The notes under the pieces are model-generated. The model was not told the origin of the DNA and did not search any database. It was given only the letters and a program-made list of their open reading frames with translations. Shown here one piece after another: positions 51,601-62,300 of a DNA stretch of 64,000 nt. Each line of letters starts with the position of its first letter. Within the stretch, counting starts at the first letter, position 1. Where the stretch lies: assembly GCF_040436345.1 (NCBI RefSeq), contig NC_133227.1, positions 25,108,671-25,172,670 on the forward strand, given 5' to 3'. Source of the stretch: Pagrus major. Taxonomy: Eukaryota > Chordata > Actinopteri > Spariformes > Sparidae. The translations under genes and the position numbers were made by a program.

Positions 51601-54600
51601 CAACACAAGAGCTTCTGAAGTCAGTCCAAGAGGAGCTGTGTGAACAGAAGCAGATGAACTCTGATCTGGAGAAACTGAGTCAGGAGAAGGAATGCTCTTT
51701 AGATCAACAGGTTAGCGTCAAACACCTTGCTTTGTTATAATGAAACACTTTTTCATAGCAGGTTGATCCTTTTAACTATTCCCTACTTCACAGATAAGGA
51801 CTTTGACTGAGAAACTGGAGAGTGTTGAAGCCGAGAGAGACAGCCTGCTCTCTGAGAAGGAAGCCAGCTGTCAGACCTCCACAGAGGAGATGGAGAAGCT
51901 GCTGTGCAGAGTGACGTCTCTCAGTGAGGAGAGAGATCAGCTGCAGGGGACACTGGAGGGACTGAGACAGGAGAAGCAGCAGCTCAAAGCAGAGCTGGAG
52001 GACAGGATGGAAACCCTGCAGTCGGAGGTTTGTGTCGGATAGAAAGAGGAATTTTATTGTCGCTTAAACTTCAGCTGCATAATAAACAGTTTGTAATCCA
52101 AAAGTGTACAGCCCTACAATTAGACGTAAACCTAACTGCTCCTTACCTCACAGATTTGGACTCTATCTGAGAAACTTGTGAGCGTTGAAACCGAGAGAGA
52201 CGGTCTGCTCACTGAGAAGGAAGACGGCCGTCAGACGTCCACAGAGGAGATGGAGAAGCTGCTGAGCAGAGTGACGTCTCTCAGTGAGGAGAGAGATCAG
52301 CTGCAGGAGACACTGGAGTCACTGAGACAGGAGAAGAAGCAGGAGATAACAGAGCTGGAGGACAGGATGGAAACACTGCAGACTGAGGTTGGTTTTGGTT
52401 TGGTTTTTTTTGTTTGTTTTTATCTTCATAACGCAGCTGGAGCAGCAGTGAGGCATCATGTGTGTTGTGTGATGTGATGTGTTTTATCTCAACAATTATC
52501 AAGGAGACGCTTCTTGTATGGATGCCTCTTTTAACACCTGTCATCTGTGATGCTTGCTCTTAATGACCCATCACTGTCTCTGTTGTTACTGTCAGATGCA
52601 GCAGCTCAACCAGCAGCTTCAGATGTACACAGAGAAGCAAACTCGTACTGAAGCTGAAGCCCACGCCTCACAGCAGGTTTGTCAGCAGTCCTAAATACAT
52701 ATTTAGTTTTTTCCTGGTCTTTCTGTTTTAGTTTTTTTAATAACCTTTATGTAATCCGGCTGTCTGATGTCTCTGATGTTAGAAACGGTTATCCTCACAT
52801 TATGTGCCAGTTGTTCCACATGAGGTTTAGTCCCAGATGTTTAGATGATTGAACAGCCTCAATTTTAGTACCATCATGTGTATGGATGGCAGGATGATGC
52901 AAGATGGGAAAATGGGTTCTTGAGAATAAAACTCATCAGCATAAAACTCAGCATTTTCTATAAAGGTTCTGGTTAGCTGGAGAAGAACCATTCACATACT
53001 TGATTATTTAGGGATATTTTCAGTTGAGGATATTTTTTTCCCTTTCAGTTGCTCAGTGAAGCGAACTCGACCATCTCAGCACTCCAAGAACAGCTGAGCA
53101 CCAGAGGAGTCAAGGAGACAATTTCATCACGGCTGCAGGACTCTACTGGGCAACTTCAGGTAATTCCATTGATACATTTTTATTAATCAGCAACTGAATG
53201 GCAAAAATATTCTAACATTTTTAACAGTTCTGTAAAACGCTAACACCACTGAACTATGATTGCAGGAGTCCTTTAGAAGATTCCAGCACTTCATAGACAC
53301 TTGTTCAAAGTTTAATTCAGTTATGGACAAGACCCTGAGAGGAGAGAAGCACCCTTCTCTAATCCCTCTGCCAAAAGCCACCATGAACACCCACAGCGCT
53401 GTCTGTAATCTGGGACAGCAGAGTCTTCAAAGTCTGGGCCACATACTGGTAAATATTAACATTTTTTCCACTTGAAACTTCATCGATGTCTTTATTCTTT
53501 TAATCATGTAATAACTTGAAAACGTGTGCTCTCTGCTTCCCCAGGCGCACCTACAGTCGCAGGCACAAATCTACAGGAATCTATTTGAGGAGCTGGTGAA
53601 GAAAGATTTGGCTGTTTTTGAGGAGAGACGTCAGCACGACGTGCTGCTGTGCAGAGTGCAGGCAACCAGCTACTCTGTCAAAGACGAGGGCTTCAGTACA
53701 CTGTTGGAGCACAGACTGACTGAGCTGCTGGACAAGAGGCAGCGCTACCTGCAGGTGAGTTTATAGGTGATATGGATTTTTTTCAGCAGATACAGATAAC
53801 CGGTAATTTTACATTTTTCAATTCAAAAGAAGTTCCTATGCTGTTGTTTATGTGAATCTGAGTGTATTTAACAGCTCTAATAAGATTTGTTGTGTTCAAA
53901 TTGCAAATGCCTTGTCTTCCTCTGAAACTGTAAAAACAATCCAATCCCTCGCCTTCTACTTCTTCTCCTTCTTTAAAGGTGCATACCATCACCTACTGTT
54001 TTGAAAAAAGTCTTTGACCTGCAGAAACCCTTTGGAAAATAAAGATGTCCTCCTGTCTAATTGAACCGATTGTTGCAGACAAATTTTCAACCATTGTGAC
54101 ATAACGATATGTTGTACTGGATGCGTGTCCTCTTCCTCAATATGTTTCCATTTCTACAACATAACTGTAATAAACCTTTATGACCATTCTGTTGATTTTG
54201 TAGAAAATGTGCAGCATTTTGGAGAAGCTCCGGTCCAACATGGCTTGCCTCCCCAGTGAGCTGTCATCTGAGGCCAGAGAAAGGGAGAGGTTCAAGGAGC
54301 AGCTGCAGACTGCAATGGCCAAGGAGCCAAAAAACTACAGTGGACTCGACAGCATCCTGGGCTGTGAGCTGGAGCGCAGATCTGCAGTGGTGCACAGCAG
54401 GAAGATGACTCTACAGGTAGAGTTTAGCTGCCTTAAAGGGGTCAAGTACGTATTGCAATGATATTTTCTTGTCTTCCTAATGTCATATCATTCGCCTTAC
54501 TCCTGCAGAGCATCATCAATGACCACGATGGTCTGTGTAAGGAGCTGAAGTCACTGGAGGCTCAGGCTGATTCTGAACTCAGAGAGGAGAAAAGCAAGAG

Positions 54601-57288
54601 TTCAACTCTGCTGCAGGCGTCACAGGGAGCTCCTATGAAGGACAACCAGCAACTTGTTCTTCAGCTCCAGCAAACTGAAGAAAAAGTCAAAGTATGTCTG
54701 CCACATTTTTTTCCTTATTGAACATACACTGTAGTATATATTAACTTAATCCCACATACACTGTCCTGAAACATGTCAATCTGCAGATGTTGACAGACAT
54801 TTTTCTGATTTTCAGGCTCTGTCTGTACAAAACGATCAGCTGCGTGACGCTCAGATCAAAGCCAACAATAGGGTGTCAACCCACAAAGAGGCTACCCAGC
54901 TCCTGCAGACGGAGCTGCAGGACAGCCGTGCACAGGTGGAGGAGAAAGAGAACACAATCCAAACTCTCAGAAACAAACTGCGAGAGTCTGAGGTTCGTCT
55001 AAAGATCTCATTTTCAGGCCCATCGTAACAGACGATTCTGAGGCTTGTGACATACTACTTATACTCTAGTTAGTACTACATTTTGCTTTGACTTACGCTA
55101 AGTGGCCTTTTTGAATATTTGTCTCTGGTTCAGAAAAATGCCCCACCCACTGCTGTTGAGATGGAAAAACTCCGGAAAAAACTGTTCAAAATGGAGGTGG
55201 AGCTGACTTCAGCTTCTGATAAACACCAACTAGAGTAAGAGTCCTTTGGATGCATTTTGACCCTTTGTTGTGTTTGTTTTATTTATTAACTATGCCTAAC
55301 AGGTTGTTGTAATGTCAGGAATTCTTTGGTTACCTTCTCTTGAGCTGTTATAATGTGTCTGCAGATGGTTAAAGAGACTTCTCCATCATGTTAGAAATCG
55401 TTGATTGAGGTCTTGTTGATCAGTTGATTGGTATTTTGTACCGCCTAACAGACAAAGATTGTTAGCTGACTTTCTCACCTCTGCCTAAAATCCTAAAGGG
55501 TTTATTCTGTTTGTTTCATGTCTGACTGTTCTGACTAAGGTTTTTTTTTCCCTTCTCAGGATCCAGAGGATGACAACACTACTGAATGAAAAGGAAGATT
55601 CACTGAGAAAGCTGAAGGAGGCCTTGAGGAAAGCACAGCAGCAAGGCGAGGACTCATGTAAGTCACCGGTCTTTTGTTTTTATTTTATGTAATGTGACAC
55701 ATGTACTTAATTTAAAACACCTGCCAGGCTGTTTAATGAAGCTGATGATAGGTTGTGACTTTCAGCTTGTTTTTCTTTATGGTCAGAAGTCAAGCGTATT
55801 TGTTACCTACTTAAAGAGGAAAATAACAGTGCGGTCGTGTTGAATTCAGTCCTGCAGGGTGAAGACCTTCATGCCCGACTGACCAACCCCAGAGGTGTGG
55901 TGATCAAGAGCAGCGTTATGCTGGAGAAAACCAAACTGGAGGAGGAAATCAAACAGCTTCGTCTGAAAATAACCGAGTTGGAAAGGTAACCAGTTTGAAG
56001 ATTAATTTTCATGTATCTATTATATCTTCTAGTATTGCTCTGACATCTGTCCTCCTGTCCCATCAGCTTGGTGTCCAGTCAGCATGCAGAGATCAGCAAG
56101 TGGAAGAGCAGAGCCATCAAGCTAAAGGTGAAGACCAAGGTGGACAAGCCTTCACCACCCTGCACTCCCACCAAGAGGGGCCTCCCCATGACCTCAGACT
56201 CCTCCAACTTCCTCAGCTCACCCAAGAAGTTTCTGGTTACTCCCAAGAAGGTCCTGGACTCTCCCAGGAGGGTTTTGGAGTCTCCCAGGAAGCTGCTGGA
56301 CTCTCCAAAGGCCAGTCTGCTCGACTCGCCCAAAAGCAGATTCTTTGATGTGGGTGGAAGCTCGGAGCTGCTGTCCAGAACCTGTCCCAAGCAGTTCTTT
56401 GATAACTCCAGCCTGGGAACCATTCCAGGTAAGCTGCATGTAAAGTTCACCGCGCTGTTCTGCTGCTTGTCTGGTCGTCTTAACGTCATAAAGACCTGAG
56501 CTGTTTGTTTTGCCAGAGGTTTCCGATGTTCCCGACACATCAGATGCAGAGACGGGTAACTGCTGTAATATCACTGTGTGTTTGGGTCACTGAGGGGTCA
56601 CTAACAGAAGCATGAGGTGTTGGGACTTCACATGTCTTCACTGAACCTTGAAACCTGAATCAGGATTGATGGATGAATTTACTTTTTCTTTTAACCTAAA
56701 CAGGCAACAAGAAAACCCCTAACAGGGAAGTTCATTTACCACATTAGGTCATTAAAAAACAGGATTCATAATGATAAAAAATACACCTAGTGAGCCAGAG
56801 GAGATACCGAGTCATAATTACAAGATAAGCGAAACATTTTGAGATCCTACACACAAGTTTCAAGTATGACCGCTTAGTAAAAACAGGGTTGCCAAATGTC
56901 CTTGAATCACCCAAGTTTATATTCGAGTATGTACAAGAAGGGTGGTACTTTATCATGTGATGGCGTGACATGGAATGATTTGATAACACTGATTTAACAC
57001 AATTGTTTCTTATTAACTGAAAGTCAAAAGTCACACAAAATGCCAATTTCTACATAATGTTGCTTTCATAAGAACACAAATCATGGAAACCTAATTTGAC
57101 TCACATGTGCAACATGGCTACTGACAGATGGAGACCAGTAAGATTTATTCTATTATGTTTACATGTTATTTGACCCGTTTTGACTTGTGATCATCTCGTG
57201 TGTTGCAGATGCAGCTGTGGGTGCAGACAGAAAGGAGGAGTGGTGGCCTCAGTCTCCAAAACAAGAGGACATGTGTAAAACCCAGTAA
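38674..57288 (+). CDS. cenpe: Centromere-associated protein E (kinesin-7)
   Basis: CENP-E is a plus-end-directed kinetochore kinesin for chromosome congression. I resolve 55 phase-consistent coding exons, 7,932 nt, 2,643 aa (human about 2,700): 38674-38729, 40252-40358, 40496-40585, 40675-40793, 40884-41003, 41120-41201, 41295-41362, 41441-41515, 41636-41687, 41787-41874, 42269-42398, 42546-42665, 42779-42931, 43018-43168, 43260-43359, 43456-44080, 44303-44359, 44490-44657, 44801-44875, 45040-45108, 45248-45379, 45650-45827, 45954-46108, 46202-46495, 47012-47158, 47315-47419, 47509-47679, 47813-47962, 48082-48297, 48399-48491, 48968-49051, 49184-49300, 49388-49504, 49596-49817, 50259-50339, 50446-50529, 50802-50945, 51043-51276, 51409-51492, 51594-51710, 51794-52027, 52154-52387, 52596-52676, 53049-53159, 53266-53448, 53545-53754, 54204-54416, 54509-54691, 54816-54992, 55134-55234, 55560-55657, 55790-55985, 56067-56428, 56517-56555, 57209-57288. 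N-terminal motor, very long coiled coil, basic SP-rich tail and C-terminal CKTQ. Exon 52's start is the least certain boundary. Confidence 0.96.
39481..39982. mobile_element. Short non-autonomous element with 13-bp terminal inverted repeats
   Basis: The left end GCAACATTATGTA (39,481-39,493) is the exact reverse complement of the right end (39,970-39,982), and the inside carries no long frame. A GCATTTTGTGCCACTTGGCG block follows the left end. It is in CENPE intron 1. An isolated copy of the same terminus, TACATAATGTTGC, occurs at 57,051-57,063 next to GCCAATTTC, so this is a dispersed family. Target-site duplication not determined. Confidence 0.55.
43560..44066 (+). repeat. cenpe: Coding minisatellite: 28-30-residue coiled-coil repeats in CENPE exon 16
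   Basis: About five imperfect tandem units of 28-30 residues (84-90 bp) follow one another. Each reads like [20 protein letters not shown] followed by IQIAEERV. Twenty-eight residues are exactly four heptads, so unit gain or loss keeps the coiled-coil register, and the units of 30 add a two-residue stutter. The nucleotide sequences are close enough to suggest recent expansion. Confidence 0.85.
46590..46985. repeat. Dispersed repeat in CENPE intron 24
   Basis: Words such as ACTACACCCGCCAACCGAAT, GCGTGCATCTACTC and AAATACATATTTGTTTTTGG resemble a short interspersed repeat common in teleost introns. No coding potential. Family assignment and boundaries are from recognition of style only. Confidence 0.35.
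47315..52387 (+). repeat. cenpe: Duplicated exon cassettes in the CENPE coiled coil (exons 26-42)
   Basis: Exons in this block fall into repeated types. Type A ([20 protein letters not shown]): exons 26, 32, 33, 40, mostly 117 nt. Type B ([20 protein letters not shown] then [20 protein letters not shown]): exons 29, 34, 38, 41, 42 (216-234 nt) and a diverged exon 27. Type C (MIENQEELR): exons 28 and 37. Type D ([16 protein letters not shown] and relatives): exons 31, 36, 39, all 84 nt. Every exon here begins and ends in phase 0, so each can be duplicated or skipped without frame damage. The type B exons are nearly identical in nucleotides over GTGACGTCTCTCAG.GAGGAG, which indicates recent duplication or gene conversion. 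Confidence 0.9.
48575..48890 (+). repeat. Dispersed interspersed repeat, copy 2 (GATTAATC family)
   Basis: GGGCTGCAACATATTGTTAT opens the copy, followed by GTGATTAATCGATGACTC, a polypurine middle with ATAAATGACAAAG, and GAACCGGCAAATGTTCTACA. Blocks and order match 530-885. It sits in CENPE intron 30, between exons 30 and 31. Confidence 0.6.
56215..56345 (+). repeat. cenpe: SP/TP-(K/R) decapeptide repeats in the CENPE tail
   Basis: In exon 53 a roughly 10-residue unit repeats: [45 protein letters not shown] (about residues 2,534-2,580). In nucleotides this is a roughly 30-bp coding minisatellite around TCTCCCAGGAGG. S/T-P-x-K/R is the consensus for CDK1, and the CENP-E tail is known to be phosphorylated and to contact microtubules and the motor. 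A phospho-switch role here is an inference. Confidence 0.85.
57274..57285 (+). other. cenpe: CENPE C-terminal CAAX box CKTQ
   Basis: The last four codons read Cys-Lys-Thr-Gln before TAA. CKTQ is the farnesyl-transferase recognition motif known for CENP-E, so the last exon and the whole downstream frame are correct and functionally conserved. Confidence 0.9.
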
Positions 57289-57360
57289 AATGTCCCACAT
57301 GTGCAATATTTGTATGTCTTAATGTGTTTCTTTTCAATGTTTTATGTCTAGTGTGTGACT

Positions 57361-57366
57361 AATAAA
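57361..57366 (+). terminator. CENPE polyadenylation signal
   Basis: AATAAA, 73 nt after the CENPE stop codon, the first such hexamer. It implies a very short 3'UTR. Confidence 0.8.
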
Positions 57367-57389
57367 GCTCTCTTGAACAAGGAGATATC

Positions 57390-58290
57390 TCTTTTATAAT
57401 TCAGTCCAGTGACTTTATTTCCATGAGGTGAAATTTTAAACTAGAATTACTGCTGTATGCCTCCGTGCACCAGTCACGTTGCTGTTCCTGAGCTATGGCA
57501 TTGAATAATGACCAGAACATTTTTTGCAGTGAAGTTTGTGGTGGTACTGGCCAGCCCAACCTACATAAAAATATAAACAAAAAAACATGTAAATCTAGGG
57601 GGAATGCCCAATGTCAGCTACTTGGAAAATAAACAAATGCCTCTTCCGGGTATAATAAACAAATGTGCTCCTAAAAGCCCCAGGGAAATAAAATGTCAAA
57701 CTGAAAGTGTATAGGGGCTTGGGTTTCAAGGGGAGCCAGAAAAAACATTTTCCTCACTAGAATGATGTGGGCAGCCAAGAAAATGCAATAGGGCCTAAAC
57801 AGACCAGAGTTTCTGTCTGGCAATCTAAAGGGAATGAGGTTCTCAGTGAGTCAGGGACTGATTCAGAATGAGGGTGAGAGCCACCTGGGTGCCGTTCCCC
57901 ACCTCTTTTAAGCCTTCACAAAAAGGGCGTCATCACACCATGATTGGCTGGGATGGGAATGCCCCAAGCTGCTTCCACTCCTCAATCAGGAGTCAGTCTC
58001 CCCACCCTGCGCACAGGTGATCTGAATCCCCTGCAATTAGTCTTGAGGGATTTTGGAAAATCAGCCCGAAACAGCAAGGACAGCAAGTCTCAAACAATGG
58101 GACTGCTACAAGTTGACCTTTTGGATATAAATTGTCATAACTTCATTATTTTATCCTATTAGACATTTGAAGACATAGCGACAGCCGAAAACATTATGCC
58201 TCCAAAATAAGCTTGGATACCTGTTTGTTAGTTCTTTCACTCCACCACTGCATACACACAAGAATAAATAAGTCAGAAAATGCTGTCATT
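57390..58290. other. Spacer between convergent CENPE and LRWD1
   Basis: About 0.9 kb between the two polyadenylation signals. No gene, RNA gene or clear repeat is seen. Confidence 0.5.
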
Positions 58291-58293
58291 TGT

Positions 58294-58299
58294 TTTATT
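58294..58299 (-). terminator. Candidate LRWD1 polyadenylation signal
   Basis: AATAAA on the minus strand about 1 kb after the LRWD1 stop codon. If used, the 3'UTR is about 1 kb. Confidence 0.45.
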
Positions 58300-59322
58300 T
58301 AAATCAAGATATTTGTGCAACTTCACAACATATGAAAACATGTTGGACTGCACACAGGAACATAGATCCAGTAAAAAATACTATAAAATTAGACAGTAGG
58401 GAGGAACCGACACTCCCGCAAATATTTTCTCAGCCTCAGTTACTAGGCTGCATTCTTACTTTTGCCTCTTCAGTCATCGCAGCAGTATTGAGGAGCATTA
58501 TCAGAAGGTTAATAAGCAAGGTCCAAAAACTGGTCTTCACGTAACCAAAGGCTCTTTCACATACAGTTATTCACATTTAATATGTACATTTGAAAGGACA
58601 AATACAGCACAAAAAACAGTCCTATTCATAGGGCCACTGGGTTAGTGACTGATTGAAAATGAAGAAGAAAAAAAAATGACATGAAACACTGCTAAGGACA
58701 AAATTAAAACTGGACAACAGACTATAAAAGATCTAAAATGAACTACCTGAGTCCAAATACAGCATTACTGTAATTATGTTGCCTTAAACATAAGTTTTAA
58801 AGATGTGTTTTAAACATTCACACAGTTCTTTTTTTAGTCATTGACATCATGGTTTATGTTTGGACTGAACATATTTACGTGCTTTATCTTTTAAGATTCA
58901 TGACTACAAACAAAAAACATTTGTCACATAGTGACAACCTGCAGTTTTCTTCCTCTGGCTATGCTGCTATTCCCAATAGCAGCAACTTTAAGTTTATCAG
59001 TATATTTATATAAAAAGGTTTCAACTTCGTGCCATACATTTTCATATAAAAATAAAGAATACTGTGAATATATTCTTTGAATATGTCAGATCTTACTGCA
59101 GCATCAGCATAAACGTCACTTTCCTCACATTATGAAGAAAAAGAGTTTGAAAAAAATTCCCAGACTGGAGGAAATCTTCTTTGTTGATCTGTTACCTCAC
59201 AAATACCAACATTTGGTAAACCCTCATCAGTTTCCCCCGGAACAAAAAACTAATGATTTGTATCAGAAAACGGATACAAATCACTGACTGACACTGACTT
59301 GCAGTCACGCAGTTCGTGCTCC

Positions 59323-62300
59323 TCAGGACGACTCCTCTCTCTTCCACACTATCACCATATTCTTGTCACTAAGGGCCACCAGGAACTGGAGCTCGGGGTC
59401 CATTGCTACACTGTTGATGGATGGGCCCTCCAACTGGCCGAAGCCCTTCCTCACAGGAGTCGGCCACTCCAACACCTATCAAAATAAAGAACACGTCAGC
59501 CGCTGAGTGACAGTGTGCTGCAGTTTTTCCATTTTATTGCCTAATGACAGAATCATTAAAAGTTAGAAATTCAGAATAAGCAGAAGATCTCTGTACATGA
59601 AATATATTATCACTTAGGTTTGTTAATGCTGCAACATCACTACAACATGTTCTGACTAGACTGAAAGCAGAGTTGTGAAGTAGCAGGACATTTGGGAGAG
59701 ATGATTACCTCAGTGGGCTGTATGGGTTTCCCACTCTGGAAGTCTTTCTGCAGGTTGCTGACATGATATGTCCACAGTCTGCCTTTATCGTCACCGCACA
59801 CTATGTAGGCTTGGCCTGAAAAGAGGAATTTCAGACAGAATTTTTCTCGGTTACTCAAACACAAAGCTCAGGAAATACAGTCTACTGAGTCCAGCCTCAA
59901 ACTGAAACATTTGACGCTTGACTGAAGTCAAACATTAAAACAAAGTAAATAAACTGAAATGCAACTTAAGGAGCATTTGAGAAAACTGTTAAACAATCTG
60001 AATTAACAGAAAATGCAGCTCAATGACATTGCACTCTCCAGGTTTTCATTACATGACTTGTTCTTACCAGGACAGGTGTTGAGAGCCAGGTAAGGAATCT
60101 CAGTGTTAGTCCACTGCAGCTCAGCCAGAACCACAGCACACACTTCCCTGCTCTTCTTGTCAGGCCTCTGAGCTTTGGTCTGGCTCCAGCTCCACAAATA
60201 AATGCAACCATGCATGTAGTTCTTGGAGGCTGATGGAGATAAAGACCCATATGTGAAAAACAGGAGGAAAAAGAAGAATTTAGGACCATATATGTAGTTT
60301 CATGGCAATCCATACAGTAATTCCTGAGATTTTGGATACTGGAGCAAAGTGGTGGTACTGACTGAAGGGGCACAGTTTTATAAGCATATAGACTACTGTG
60401 GTTATGTGGTTTAGATACTGTTAGAGCTTCACTTACCCACGATGTCATCCGTAAGAAAACTCAGGCCGTCGATGGTGTGGTAGTCATGGTCTTTGTCTTC
60501 CTTCTTATATATGGGGAAAGTTATCTCCATCTCCTTCGACCTACTGAGAAAAAAAACACTGTTACTGGTGTAAACGTTATCAGCCAAAAGCCTCTTCAAA
60601 GCAGACAGACACTCATGGATACAAGAATACAAATATATACACACACACTGTGGATGTCTGTACCTCTTTGCGGTGTTGTTGGTGCCGAGTTGTGTGTTGT
60701 AGAAGTGCAGGCCGTCTTCACAGGCCGTCAGCAGGTGTGAACTGGGTGAAGTCGGGGGGAGGCAGATGTGCAGAGGGGTGGCACTGATCTCCAACACCAG
60801 CAGCTGACTGGAGGCACAAACATGGCAGGAAATACTGTCATCATCACAGCCCGAACCTCTACACTCGATTTCTCGATCTCTTTTAGGCCTTTGTTAGTGC
60901 TAAAGTGGTGTTCAGGCTGAAGTATGATTTGTAGTGAGGTATAAAAGCAGAAATACTCACACAACTTTGTAGTTGTACTGGATGTCCACTCCACCGATGT
61001 CCCACATCATTATCTTGTTATCATATGATCCCGCTGCAGGAGAAAAGATGAACTGGTGAGACCCGATTTGAAGTTGACAGGATTTAATAATATTCATTTA
61101 AGTAAGACCAAATGAGCACAGTGAAGTTACATTCAAGAAAACCCCAGATTTGAGATAGAGATTTGTGGGTTTGATCCTACACTGACACCACCTACAATGC
61201 AAAAATATGTATCTGCAAGTACAAGCTCAAGCTCGGATACCATGTAATTTATTAGCCCCTAAAAATCCTGCAGTGTTCAGCACACGTTTATGCAGCTTAG
61301 CAGATCTTTTAATGCACTAGTAGCCAATATTCATAAACGGCAAGCAACTTGTGCAACTTCAAGCACATTCATAACAGAACAGGTATTGGAATCAGTATCA
61401 GGAAGGAGAAAAAAAAAGGTATGAGAACATCTTTAGAGATTTGTTTACAACATCTCAACATCAACAGGTGAGGATGTGGTTATTGTACAGCAGTGGTTGG
61501 CAAACAGGATCAAAAAGGAGCTGTTTATCTGTAAGAAGTCCCACGACTCACTGAAGAGGAAGTTCCCCTGGTGGTGGTTGAAGCGGAGGACAGACAGCGC
61601 CTTGCGGCTCGCTCTGAACTCCCCGTAGGCCACGTTGTTTCTGGGGTGGATCAGTTTGACCAGTCCTCTTTTCCCACCAGCTGCCAGAACACTGCAGTGC
61701 TGAGCCGAAGCTTTACCTCCTCTGGACATCAACACTGTGGACCAGGCCAACGAGAAGAACTCCTGTCGTGAAGAACAACAGACAAGCAACATTAAATACC
61801 TCAAACTTATATCATGATAGGAAATATTCAATTTAATCTGTGAAACATTAGGCACTTTTGTCCTGTCTGGTATAAGGTGTTTTTCCATAGTGAGAACATG
61901 GAGTTTTTTCTGTGCATGCAAATACAGAAGCCTACCCTTTAGAATTACTGTAGACTTAGAGAATAAATAAAGCAAACCTCTCCAGGAACTTTGTACTTCT
62001 TCATCACCATCCCTGTTTCACAGTCAATCACACACAAAGAGTCTCCACCACAGGTAGCAACCAAACGGCTTCCTCCACCTGCACCAGTTCACACAGGAGA
62101 AGAGACTCGATGAGCACGGTTAAATGAAGATTTTACAATCTATATACAAATGTAAGGCCTTTTATTTCGATAATTTAAAAGCCTTGGGGGATGTTTTACT
62201 AAATGTTGTTTTGTACCAGTGGAATCCGGCAGCGGCTGGAAGGCGCAGGCCCACAGCTGGGTGGAGAAGTCCTCCGAGCTGTCCTGTTTACTGTGGCACT

